NCBI GenBank assembly: GCA_037976565.1
Contig: CP137668.1
Coordinates: forward strand, 36,408,088 to 36,472,087
DNA from: Mesocentrotus franciscanus
Lineage: Eukaryota > Echinodermata > Echinoidea > Camarodonta > Strongylocentrotidae
DNA length: 64,000 nucleotides
Reading direction: 5' to 3'
The notes below the pieces were generated by a model that did no database searches, was not told where the DNA came from, and saw only the letters and a list, made by a program, of their open reading frames with translations. Both the position numbers and the translations under genes were made by a program. This document shows positions 13,601 to 27,500 of this stretch, piece after piece; the first letter of the stretch is position 1, and each line of letters opens with the position of its first letter.

Positions 13601-16600
13601 AGTATGTCTTGTAAACTCTTGTCTGAACATCTCCATGGATACCGACGTGTACCAAGAAAACTCATTTTTTGTTACCACCTGGTGGAGAGGTTGACAGGTT
13701 TGAGGCAGACCAGGCTGTACAGTCTTTGTCCCTTGCAGACATCATTAGTTTACTTCCCCGAGCATTCACCATCATAGTCTTGAGGGAAGACCAGTAGGAA
13801 TGGATGAAGATGTACATGATGTGATATTATTGGACCTTGTAAGGCAAATAATTATAGCAATAGGAGTGAGACAATGAGACAGGATCTTGCGGGCAACTCC
13901 ATTAGTTCAGCGTCTATTGCTGGAGCCTTTAGGCAAGACTAAAGGACTGTGATCTACTTTTCCCTTCCACTTCCAATTCAGATAGTTTTCATTCCTTGTC
14001 AGAAGGAAATTTACAAGTATGTATGTAGTACACCTTTGAAGTTTTCATTTATGTTCTTCCTTCTCAAAAACAAACCAGTTTTTCTCATAAATTAATTCCA
14101 GTATGAATCGATTGCCACCCTTTACAGTTGACTATTGTGTTAATCTATCTGTGAGTGTGCTTCCAATGATGATTTCATTTTGTTTCGAGTTTATAGTCAT
14201 TTCGGTCTTTGATAATATTGTGCAACTATCTGAAGTAGATATGTAATTACACACCTTCGCACACTCCAAGAAGCATACATGTAATCTTGCACCCAATACG
14301 TGACCTCCTTTTCACCCAGTTTAATTTCCATACCTCAAGCCTCATTATTCCGTACTTGCACTCTATTTTTTATGTGTAAAATATTGTTTTAAATAGTTAA
14401 TATTCACCGTCATCAGATCTATAGGTCAGATTACATTTATAATAGGATTTGTCCTAAATCTCCTGAGAAAGATCCATGTTGTGGATGAATTGGTGGCAGC
14501 GGTGGGATATTGGCACACTTTTTATATAGAGATTCAATTCAGTTCATTTTTTTGTCAAGGTAGAAACTACATGCTCTGTACATGTATATTATTACCCTAG
14601 GTAGTCATTCCAAAGTGTTATGAACAGAACTGCAATATGCAGGGGCACTCCAATTTTGACTAGTAGAAAAACGGTTGATAATTAATTGATCGTAATTGAT
14701 GATAACCTGAGCTGACTGCATTCTGAGTGAAATTTCTGAGACGGAAGATGTGATGCCGGTAGTAGTTCATGTTGGCATATATTACCAGGCACCTTCCAAT
14801 CGTAATGAGGTGTGATGGTTTAGTGGTAGACACTAGTACATGTGGAAATCTTGAGGACCCAAGGTCGAAAACTAAAGTTGACATGCTAGTGCCCATTGTA
14901 AAGGATAATTCTTATCACCAAGTCAAGCAGATAGGATTTTTTGGCAGTCATGTGACATAGACTTATCACAAAATGTAATAACCTTTGTGCTCATCTGTAA
15001 TTACTGACTTAAACCAGACGGTTTGACATGGATCATGAAAACAATTATGATTAATATTCAGTCATGACTATTCCTCTCTCTGAATATTGTGAAGCATTGT
15101 GAATCCTGCGAGCACACATGCTATTACTTTTTGATTAAGTACCTGATTGAATAGACCGACCTTACAAAGCCTCTGCTAATGACCTCAGTTTGGGTGAACT
15201 TGCAAACAAGCTTTCAGCTCCCCCCTCGTGTGAACTTGCAAAGTAGTTTTTATTGATGTAAACTTTCAAAGTAGTTTCCAGTCTCTTCTTATGACATTAC
15301 AGATTCTCTGAGGATGTTCTAAACTAATTTTTTGCTTCCACCGCATTGGTTACACCTGTCTTCCAACTGAATGCTTTAGCAAGACGTCAGTTCCATCCAT
15401 CGTTCACACATTATGCCTTCATTAACAGATCAATGAAGCAATCACTTATGGGTCAGCATATCATAGCCAAATGAAGGAGATATAATCCCTGAGATGAAAA
15501 TCGTAAGCTTGAATGATTTCATCTTTCCGAACCCGAAGTGGGTCATCGGACTGTAACAGTTTTTTCATGGTGGCACAGATCTTAGAACAGCGGCTCTTGC
15601 TGCTTGGTGTTTTGGAGGAAGACACAAAGTATCATAGCACCTGTACCAGGTGTTGTTTAAGGAATTTTCAAATATAGGAGCATGAAGTGCACAAACTTTC
15701 CATTTTCTATTAAAGAAAGGTCATGGAATGAAGGTATCTGTATGGTTACGATATTTCTCCATTTGGGGGAAACATTTTTTAAACCAAAGGTTTCAGGCCC
15801 TGTGATATTTTTATCACTACTTGTTGAAAGCTATAATCTTGTAGGCTTATGGTCTTACAATATTTTATATGGAAATGGACAAACAAGCATTGTAGGTAAT
15901 AATTCTAATCAGTACCACCTGAACAGCAGCTAAAGTTTTCCGAGTTCATTACCCAATGATCCTGTATAAACAAAAAATGTCAATCAAGTGTTGTGTTTTG
16001 TTGAGGCATTTGTTGAGTTCCCAGTCCTTCAGATGGGAGTGGTGTCAGGCTTCATGATTGCTTTCTGAATTTTCTGAAAATGATTAAAGGGTTGTACTTC
16101 AACAACTACTGTACATTTAAATAATATACAATTAAGGAATCAAACAAAAGACATCTATTTTCAAGGGGTGAATATGTATGAACATTTCTGTTCATTAATG
16201 AAACTGCTACTGCAAATCATTAATTTGGGGAATGCTAAAAGCATTGGAGCCGAAGAAGCCCTTTCGTGCATCAGGGTTTATTACTAAAAAAAGACGTGAC
16301 TATTGATTACCAGATGCGAGGGAAATAATTTTGAATTCTGGAGGCAAACAGACATGTCCTTGTATATTACCCCCCTTTTCCAGGGGCTTCAACATTTCAA
16401 TTATTCATTGTTGCCTTGATTCGCAAGGAAACGGGATCTTGACTGACGCGAATTAGGTTCGTTCTCAGACTAGTTTCTCTTGTATATATATTGCCTGTGT
16501 GAAGGATGTGGAAAACATTTCTTTTGCGAGCCAGAAGGGTGTTAACTCTGTCTTAGGTATTTGAATTAATACTATTCTAGCTCTCAGCAGATGATATATA

Positions 16601-18420
16601 ATATATGAACAAAACATTTGTCAATTATCATTTATATGTGATGATGATCCCAGAGATAATTGCATCAAATTGTCAAAATAAAGGCCCATGATTTTTCTCG
16701 AAATCCTAAAGAATTTTAATGATATTAGTCCACCTTTACAGGAAATGGTACATAAGTCACGAACAATACAGTATATCATGTGCAGTGGAAGTTTTGAATT
16801 TTAAATGTTCAAATTTCATACGTGTGGTTGTTGAACATCTGAACGTTAAGAGCTGTGATCATTTCCATGGCATTCTGTATTGAGTTGAGCAGTTGGTACC
16901 TGGTAGTCTGTGTGTGTGAAATAATGTTATCATCTGAGTTTACACACACATTGCTGAATTTCTACCCTTATGCTTGATTAATAAGTTATTTACTTTCCAT
17001 TTTCAAAATACTTGAAAGCCAAGTTTCCTAGCCTATTTTTTCCTAGAAGTATAATCAAATTAGGGGGTCTGACGTCTAGCCTATCACTCCTTAAAAGGAA
17101 AATTCATTTGATCGCCTCAGGTTAAGGGGCGATCTCAGAAAGTTAATTTCCACAAATTTGAATAAATCAGTCGCCTCTGCTGTAACTACACAAAGACAAA
17201 GATAGCACATTTCGGGTGCCAGTTTGTATGCCTTGTGGGCTTTATTGAAAGAGATACAGTTTCATCTCATGCTTTTTAACCCTTAGGTTACCATTTGAGA
17301 AAAAATGCGCAAATGTGCTTCTTGAGCTTCACATAATTGAATATTCAATGAAAGAAGATTCTAACAGTGGTCAATATTATTGAAAAAAGGCAGTGGAAAG
17401 GGGGCGGTGAGATATAGTGCCTGATGGGGAAATCCAATTTTTGTCTGGAGCAAGAAGTTGACTTTATTCTTCTTCTTTTTGTGTTCAGTGCTTGAAAACT
17501 TTTAAGTGTATTCATTATTCATGACACAGAAAAGTTGATCTAACTTGAGTAATTTAAAATAAATAATTGTGTTTTTGGAGACCTCCATTGCAAATTTGTT
17601 TGCGTGATTACATTTTCTTCTCTATTTAAAATATATGCTGTTACCTCCCCTTCAGCTTTGCAACACAAATGTCGTATTTTTAAAATTTTGTTGAGGGGTG
17701 AGGGTTCTTTTTCATTTCCGCTCTCGATTCCATTCATTTCATTCATTTCATTTCCGGTACCATAAGATTTTCAATTTTACTTGCACCAGTTTTTCTTCAT
17801 GTTAATTTTCTCATGCCCTCGTTATATTTCTTTGTATCATTTTTCTTTTCATCACTGAGATCTCTTTTCTTGGTATTTTGTATTGCCTTCGGGGGGGATT
17901 CTGCGCATGTTTTAATAAACGGACGAATCCATCATATATCAATGTATGGATTTCTTTGGTTCACAATATCGATACTGATTTGTGTCCTTATGTAAACTTT
18001 GGTTTTGCCCTCTCAGTTTCTGTACATTCGTCTGTTTGTTTTATATTCTTATTTCAATACAGTAAAAGAAAAGAAGCCTCCAGTTGCAAGGTTGTTTTTC
18101 AGCAAGCCAGTCTTTCTTTCTCCCCCTCATGTATTCCATAGAGGTGTCTAGTATTTCATTTTACTGTCACCAATCTGAATTCTCTGTCTAAGTGCCAAAG
18201 ACAGCCCCTGACAGGGTCTATCTGAAGATGTCTGAACTTCTGATGGATTAAAATAACACTAATTCATTGGAATTGCAATGGGATATTGCCTATGAATTAT
18301 ATGCAGTGTGCTCCCCTGGTGTGTGGGTGTGTTTGTCATTGCATATAGTGTATTTTAAAACAATTCTCTCTCTCTTCCTCTCTCTTTTTCTCTCTTTCTC
18401 TCTCCCTTTCTCCTCCATTG

Positions 18421-18454
<34 letters not shown>

Positions 18455-21400
18455 CCTCTCTCTCTTCCTCTCTTTCTCTCTCTCTCTCTTCCTCTCTTTC
18501 TCTTCCTCTCTTTCTCCCTCTCCCTCTCGCTCTCTCTTTATCTGTCTCTCTCTTTATCTCTCTCTTTATCTCTCTCTTTATCTCTCTCTCTCTTTCTCTC
18601 TCTCCTCCCCTTTCTCTCCACTCTTTGTTTCAATCTCTCAATCTATCTATCCATCTATCTTTATCTCTTTTGCACTATCCGTTTTTCCATGTCTCCATGT
18701 CTCGTTCTGTCTCTGTCTCTTTTGCTCTTAGTATGATATTTCTCTCATAGTTGGTTTCTCCTCACTCCTTTGTTTTCTGTAGGTCGTTGCTGTTTAATCA
18801 CTTTCACTTTCCAATTTTTCCTTCTCTTTGCTGAGGGCTGAATACATGCGAGAGCTTCTCATTCCTTTTGTAATTTTCAATTCATATAAACTTCTTCTTG
18901 CTAAAAACAGTCACCCGAATGGCTGACAATTTTCTTAGAGGAGTGAAAATCTCCTGGGAAGGTTAACAAACTTTCCCCGCAAGTGTGGACATAATGTTGT
19001 CCTTCTATTTTCTGTTTAGACAGCTTGCTTTTGTCAAGGCAAAGAAGGACTTTCACCTGAATAATGGTGTCAACACATTAAAGGGCAATATATTGGCTTC
19101 CATATGAAGAAAACTCTCTTTTGTGGCTTCTTCAGTGCAAATTTGAAGTTTTTCATTATTCAGTTTGTTAATTTCATGTCAATTATGAAAATAACTTCAG
19201 ATTTAGAATTGGATCGAAATGGTTTATTTAATAAAATTTCATGGCAGCCAATAGCTGAACTCCGAAATCTCTTTTCACAGATAATGCAGTCGTTAAATTC
19301 AGGATACAGTATGCAAACAATAGACATGTATAATCATAAGTATACAAAGTATTAAACCTAACAATAACTTGTTAATGATATAAGTTGAATCACTGAGATA
19401 TTTGTAAACAGTGGTAATTACAATCATGGAAAGAGACATCATGTTACATCATGACTTCCCAGTGGTGCAATCACATTTAGATTTGATTAAATAGATCTAA
19501 CCTCCCAGAGCAATAGAGGTAGCTACCAGGACAATCATTCCAAGAAATTCCAATTTACTAAGCATGCAGCCCACCTTTAAGAAGTGTGCAACGGACGGGA
19601 AGGAGCACGGCGTATACATGAAGGGCAGACATGTGCGAAAAATGTTTCATGTTTGATGAACCATGGATGATTTCAATTACGAGGTGCAGGCACTCCTTTT
19701 GCAAATGGTCTGAAGCTCCAGGATGGCATGACAAATTGCATTTTATCCAACTTCACAGCTTTGAATTGCTGCATCACCTGGCCTTTTTCTCAGCGCCGAA
19801 TCATGTTTGAAATCATGCTTGATTGGATTGCAATCAAATGGGCTTATATTGCTTGGCAGCTTTTGAGATCCAGTCCAATGGTGTGGTATATAATGTTGTG
19901 TGATGTGCCTGGTGCAAGGATGTGTGGATGATGAATGTACATTTCGAGAAAAACTTATTTTTAAGTTGACCATTCTTTGATTAGGCCTACATCTATGCAA
20001 CACAGAAAACAGTGTAGTTGGTGCCTCATCCACATTGTGAAAGCTATTATTTCAGGAATACAAAAATAAACAGTTAAGACATCAACAGAAAGAAAAAGAT
20101 CTTTTTGCTCTTCTGCCAGACACATGATACACATGGCAAATGGTGTAGAGCAAGGCTTTTGTCACCAGTAATTTATGATCAATAATTCTGTTTATTAGAC
20201 ATCAAGCTGAAAATAACCCTAATCCAGTAAAAACAGTGTTTCTTGAACGAGTGTAAACTACAATTGAAGACAAGCAAGCAGCATTTGTCCAGACTCCCTA
20301 GAGAGACATGTAGCTTGCGTGTGTTGTTTGTTATTTCAAATGCTTTGCTCATTAGAATATTCTAGATGTAGAAAAGCCTATTGGGAAGGGCAGCCGCAAA
20401 ACAGAATTAGATAAAGTAGTTTACTTCCCATTTCTGTATTTTATTAAAATACACAAATCGTGTTCGTACGCAGCAGCGGTTTGAGGTGGTTGAAAAACTA
20501 ATGGCTGGTCTCGTATACATGTTGTTTTTTCAAACATTATCGGGATGTTCATATCTACTGGAGATAAAGTCATACAATTGTGAAAAAATAAAATTTCTGG
20601 TAATTGTGAACATATCATGTTCTAGAGTGGCATTAGTTCCAAGGGCAACAGGATACGTTCACACTGTGCTGGCCAGTCAGACCAGTCGGACCAGCCTGTA
20701 TCTGTTGATATGTATTTGTTGATTACACAGCAAGAGAAAATAATATCTATTCAGAAAACAAACTGTTAAATGTGAACGTATCATGCTCTTTAGGGGCAGT
20801 GGGTATCATTGTTAGAAGATATTTTCATACTATATGCTGGCCAGTCAGGCCAACCAACCATGCTACTTTTTCTACATCAGTTGGCTTTGATTACAGAAAA
20901 AGTGGGTATTCATAAACATGGTATATGTGAACACATCACAGCCTTAAGTTGCATTGGGTACCAGTGTAACAGGCTATGTTTATACTATCTACTGGCCATT
21001 CAGACCATCTAGACCATCCAGGCTTCATTTCCTGTATCGGTTGGCATTGATTAGTTGATTAAAGTGAGATACATTATATCCGCAGGGCAGGCGGAACTGG
21101 GGGAATACGGAGATCCGGTCTTGGGATGTAATTGTCCGCACCGCTTAAGGGTCCCACATCATTAAATCAGATACATGTTGGATGTTTTCTAGGCTATGTT
21201 TGATACTGGATTGATAGGTCTGTTCACATAAACAATTTACGTTACGCTGAATGGCCAAGAAGTGGTTTCGTTTGGAGTCGATGGAGAGTTGGTATAGCGA
21301 TGTGACTGAGGTATTAGCCAGGAAAAGACAAGAAATGAAACAATTTCACATTCATCGTGAATAAATGTTTATTCTTTAACTATCAAGTGAAGGAAGTACA

Positions 21401-21768
21401 TCTGAAGAGATTTCCTTAAAAAGCAATATTTTCACAAGTATTTTTGGTTGACTTTATGAAGATTCCATGCTATAGTCATAGATTACTGTTAAAGCCAGTA
21501 GAAGGCTTTCATACTGTCTGTAGATGATAATTCAATGGAAAATTCATGACAGGTGCATCACATTACAGCATTCTTTTGAGTGTCTGTCACCAAATGCTCA
21601 TCATTGCTGGAATTCTTCAGATTAATTTGATTTTGCTGAGCATTCTGACCCACTTCTGATGTGATGTTTATTGATTTTTTTTTTGTTCATAAAATGAGAC
21701 TTATCTGTCAGTCTTGCTGTCTCTGTAGCTCTCTCTGTGTCTCTGACTCTGACCAACTGTTCTGTCTG

Positions 21769-21825
<57 letters not shown>

Positions 21826-24501
21826 GTCTGTATCTGTCTCTCTGTCTGTATCTGTCTCCCTGTCTCTCTGTCTCTCTCTCCCTCTGTCTGTCTCTCCCTC
21901 TCTCTTTGTCTCTCCCTCTCTCTATAACTCACTCTCTGTCTATGTGTGTATGATTCTCTGTCTCTTTCTGCTTCCTAATTCTCTCTCTTGGTTTCTCCCT
22001 TCCATATTTTCACTTTTTCTGGTAGCTGATCAATGAGAAACCTTCAAATATTTGCCCTGCTCGTTATAGAATTCCAGATTGATCATGCTCCTACGCTGTC
22101 CATATCCCACCCCTCCCTCCTTCTTTCTCTTTTCCTGTATCTTTCTCTCACTCTTTCTCTCTTTGTCTCTCTATTTTCTATGTCCCTCCCCATCCTTTCT
22201 CTTTTCTTTCTATTTCTCTTCCCATCTTGACAATTTGTATCAACTCTTGTGTTTCTTCAGATATCATGAGGACTTGATAAGATCTTGAAACACATTTTCC
22301 TTCAATATTATTTATCCAAGGGGGGGAAAGGAATCGTACATAAATGAGAAAAATCTAACATTAACTTTTACTTTGGATGTATAAAGTACACTTCCCCTTG
22401 TCCATCATTAGTCAAGTAGACATTTATATTTCCAAAGTCCTCTATTTTGACATTTCAAGGCCTTTTATGTGCTGCTACATATCATACCTGCTTGTCAGCA
22501 CCTTAATGTGCCCTTGAATGTTCAGGTATGTTGTCCGTTCAGAACCAGAAGGGCATGAAATCCATGTCACATTCAAGTAGATGGATGTTTAATGAATCTC
22601 TCAAAGTATACAAGTTAAAGCTCTTTTGACTCCCAGCAGACGAACTGTACTTTACTTATGTCACAGCAATGAAGACGTTATCTGCCGAGAGCCAGAAGGG
22701 CTTTAGTTTATATCTTTTAATACAAACTTAACACCCTTCTGGCTCTCAACAGATGATGTACAGTACTCCAAATCGGGGTAAGGCTGGATGAGGCATGTTT
22801 TACCTAACTAACAGGAGTACTTTATGAAGTGGGGTACATTTCTATGACATAATGAAATAAATAAGAGGTGTACCCCTTTATTGGTTAGACGTTTTTGCAA
22901 AGACTCCTTCGTTAGTGTAAAGTACCTGTAAGGTTACATTTTATCAAAAACAGACAGATTTCATCAAATCCTTGAACCATGTCATTTTTTTGTCTACATG
23001 TAGGAAGTAACATTGCAAAGCTGACTGATGTAACGTATGATGCGGCAGGACAGATGACCAGCCCAGCCGGAAAGGGTAACATGGTTCGGGCAGCTCGAGG
23101 TCTTCTATCGGCCATTACGAGGGTGTTGTTGTTAGCCGACAAGATTGTTATCAAGCAGATATCACAATCTAGAAATCGGGTAAGTATCTACATTGAGATG
23201 TGTGCATGTTCTTTTTTTTTTCTTTTTCTTTCTTTTTTTTTCTTCTTTTTTTTCTTTTTTTTTAATCAAGAGTATTTCAAACCAGCAAATTGGCTAAGCG
23301 GTTATCTGACATCTGTTCTGGGCTTTTGGGAAGACAAAGCTAAGGGGGTAGGGTTAGGGTAGCAATTGGGTTTTAGGTTACTGGTAGGTGCAGAGTTAGG
23401 GTTAGGTGTAATGTGTGGTTTGTTCAGGTTCAAGTTCAGAATTTATGTAGGAAATAAACTGGGGGGCAATTACCTATGTAGCATTTGTTGTACAGCTGGG
23501 AAGGAATATTCTATTGTCAGAAAGACATACATGATTGACTCTAGGAAAAATCAATTCAGTCTTCAATACTGGCAATTTAGAAGAGATTGATATTTGTAAC
23601 AATGGTTAGTAGATGAATGAGTTTTAGATGTTTTTGTTATGTATGTGAGTGATTGATAACACAAACGTAAAAGCTCATTGTCATCATTACTTCCAGCTAT
23701 CATCACCCCTCACCCCCCCCCCCACACACACTGTGGGGTGAGGTATTCCTTTATGGCCCATTCCTTGAACAATGTCTACCATCCATGCAGCAGTCTCTTC
23801 TGCCGTTGTTTCATCCCAAGTTTTATATGTTGTGCCTCTTGATCTCATGAAGCTATTTGAACAAAATATCAAGTTCCTGTCATATTTATCCAAACATCGA
23901 ATTATCAAATTTCCATCAAAATATTTGTTAAATCATTTAGTTCCCATCGTCTCTGTCTTTCTATTATGAAGTATCTGTATGTGACTGTAGCATTCTAGCT
24001 GTTTAGAACTGAACATTTCTCTCATTTGATATAATTGAAAATAAGACATGCATCTGGGCTCGGTTTCATGAAATTTGTTTTCAATGACAAGTAGTAATGA
24101 TTGATTCTAGCAGCTGAAATTATTGCACTTTTGCCATGATCTATGTGCACATTTGTTATTAATCTGTGGCAGTTGTTATTGATCACAAATGCCATGAAAG
24201 AGGGTCTAGGTTTGACCTGTAGGCAAGACGTGACTCTAAATGATATTCCTGAACAATGTTGCAATAAATCAGAATGGAAGTTCATGATGAAAGATTGAAT
24301 ATGTTATTGTAAAGCTTATTGAATATCATATCTTTTCTTATTATTTTTTAGGTTTCAAACAGCTTAGAGCGTATTGACAAGACAAGGAGTTTCACAGAAT
24401 TTGTTCAGTGCTTCAGTCAGTTTGGCGAGAAATGGTGGAACTAGCTCATCTAACAGGGGATAGACAAATAGTAAATATAAATTGCTCTTCTATTCAGTCT
24501 T

Positions 24502-24543
<42 letters not shown>

Positions 24544-27500
24544 TCTCTCACACCTCTCTCCCAATGTCCCTCTCTCTCTGTTTCTCCCTATCTACATTTC
24601 CCATTTCCATCTCTCTCTCTCTCTCTCTCCCCCTCTCTCTCTCATCTCTCCCGTTTCCCCTTTATCTTTTATCTTTCTCTTTCTTTATTTTACCTCTTCT
24701 CATTCTCTCTTTCTTTTTCCATTGCCTAGCCATTTATCTTTTTCCTTTTCATTTTTAATGTATCTATTTCTTCAAAATGTCCTTTTCATGTCAAATTTAA
24801 AGCTGAGAAACAATCGTTGCTGCATCAACAATATTTAAATTCTTGCCTGTATATGTAAAAGTATATCAACAAATATATATTTGGGGGTTGTCTACAACCT
24901 CAGTTCTTCCTCGCTTGATTACTGTAGTGCATTCTTCCACTCATTATTTAGTTTTGCTTATTCAATGTATATCTGCCAAGAGAAGGCAGAATTTGAGGTG
25001 TGACTGGTGTTTGATCATTCATTTCTCCAGGATTTAAAAGATGAGAGAGCGAAAGCCAAGATGGCGTGCACCCGATCAACCTTAGAGAAGTCTACCACAA
25101 TGCTGCTGACATCATGTAAGGTAAGGAAGGAGATGATATCCTCAACAAAATGCAAAGTTTCCACCTTCTCTTGGAAATCAGAGAGAGACAAAAGGAAAAT
25201 GAAGTCCCTTTTTACAGCCTAAGTCTGCGGATGTGTTGCTATCCTACATGTACGTCGATTTCCTCTCTTTGATATGATTTTAAACATTTAAACAATTAAA
25301 CAGGTTTTGTAGGCAACAATGATTTCTTGGAGTGAACTGTCGGGGGTGCCTAGCTGTTTATAAAGTGATATCGGCTGGGCTTTAGTGTTTGGATATATGT
25401 CATAAAAAAGTCTGTTTGTGCAGACTAACCAATGCCCAATTCCTGTCATTGATATGATTTTAGTCCCATTTGATTTTAATCCCATTTATATTCCAGACGT
25501 GCCTTAGACATCCAGAATGTGATCCAGCCAAGAAGACGCGTGACTCGGTCTTCATCAACATGAGGAAAGCTCTGTCTAACGTGAACGACATCATCTATGA
25601 CAAGTACGACAACAAACGCCTCTCCTCGCACTCTTCCCCTAACGGCATTACATCGTGGCCTAACATGCACAGTATCATGCAGGAGTTACATGTAAGTATT
25701 GGTGTTCTATTTGTTTGAGTGTGACTGGTCTCTTGTTATGTATGTTGTATCATACAGACACAGAATTAAACGGGATTTAAATCTGTAAAAGCAGGTTTCT
25801 TGGAAATAGGAGGCAGTAGTTTCTTGGGTAGATCAGTAGTGGGTCTAGTAAAGTTCTAGTGTTGCTAAGGATTTTTATCATATTTAATTGTCCAGTCCCG
25901 CCCGGGGACACGGCTTTAGTTGGGTTACTGTAAGAAGTAGATACAAATAGACTGTGCTGGTCACATGATTATGCTGACATATGCACATTATACAGGCATT
26001 TTATTATCCCCTCGGGATATAGTAACACTGCCGTCCTTCCGTCCGTCCTTCCGTCCGTCCTTCCGTCCGTCCTTCCGTCCATCCTTCCGTCCTTCCGTAA
26101 CAAAGCTGGTTTTCGTTCGATAATTTTAGTAATATTTGACAGATTTTAATGAAATTTGATATGAAGGTACACGGTATCAAAACACAGCCTAAGTTCGATT
26201 TTGGAGTATGTAGGTCAAAGGTCATAGCTCATTAAATATGTGAAAAAAGCTAATTATTCGAGAATCTGGTTTCTGTTCGATAACTTTAGTAATGTTTGAC
26301 AGAGTTTAATGAAATTTGATATGAAGGTACATGGTATCAAAACACAGCCTAAGCTCGATTTTGGAGTATGTAGGTAAAAGGTCAAAGGTCATAGCTCATT
26401 AAATATGTGAAAAAAAGCTAATTATTCAAAAATCTGGTTTCCGTTCGATAACTTCAGTAATGTTTGACGGATTTTAATGAAATTTAATATGAACGTACAT
26501 GCTATAAAAATACAGCCTGAGTTCAATTTCGGAGTACGGTATGTAGGTCAAAGCTCAAAGCTCATTAAATATGCAAAAATAGCTAATTATGTATCCGAAA
26601 ATGTGGTTTCCGTTAGATACACTGTACCTATAGTAATGTTTGATGGATATTAATGAAATTTGATATGAAGGTACATGGTATCAAAATACAGCCTAAGTTG
26701 TATTTCGGAGTATGTAGGTCAAAGGTCATAGCTGATTAGATATGCAAAAATGTGGTTTTCATTCAACAACGTAAGTAATGTTGTTGAGTATGTACATCAC
26801 AGGTCAAAGTTCATAGCTCATTAAATATGCAAAAATTGCTAAATATAGGCCATTTGTACCCGGCAAGGGGATACATGTACTACGCTTTGTGTTGACTTTT
26901 TTATGTTTCTTATAATAATGCAAAGCCAACTAAGAACCTCTGAAAGAGGTCCAGTGCTGATCTGAAGAAGATAAAAAGCTTTAGATGGATCTGTATAAAG
27001 GGGATTGTTCAACCCCATAATCAACATCCTGCTATTTTCTCATTTGAATTTGAGTTGTAATTGAATAATGTACTTCCGTCTCAGGACCTGGTTGAAACCT
27101 CAAAGGTAACTCTTGCAGACGAACCGACAAGAACAAAGATGCAACTAGCCATGGACCTCCTCGTCGACACCACACAGGACTTCACCGACTCAGCCTATAC
27201 TTCCCATGAACACAGAGAGAGAATACTGACTCTATGTGAAAGGGGCAGGGCTAATCTTACAGCACTCAATGACCATGGCAGAACGATAACACACGTAAGT
27301 CAGTGGTGATAGGCTTGCATGCAGAGTAACATGCATTATACCTGAAAAAGCTGAATATATATTGTTCATAATCATTGTTATTGTGTTTCCCATTAACATG
27401 GAGAGGGAATACTGACCTAATGTAAACGCGCCAGAGCTAGACTTTATGGAATGACAATGGCAGAACAATAACACATGTAAGTCATTGATGATAGTCAGAA

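Larger units (their letters stand above)
10615..23003 (+). other. Catulin intron, 12.4 kb
   Basis: It begins with GTGAGA and ends with 'tacatgtag'. It contains a degenerate tandem array at the donor (10615-11360), a CpG-containing patch (12180-12500), a tRNA-like relic (14808-14885), a hairpin element (16527), CT microsatellites (18365, 21769), a three-copy array (20607-21070) and two hairpin elements just before the acceptor (22532, 22680). No further exon is recognised. Confidence 0.85.

Noticed and set aside
11690..13930. Two similar segments ('cattagttcag' then 'aggcaagac') at about 11700 and 13890
   Set aside because: Similarity is short and interrupted; probably an old dispersed repeat, too weak to call.
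18267..18750. ORFs of 154 and 110 codons rich in Ser/Leu
   Set aside because: They are translations of the CT microsatellite; the same happens at 21661-22036, 24408-24838, 29988-30524 and 50642-51268.
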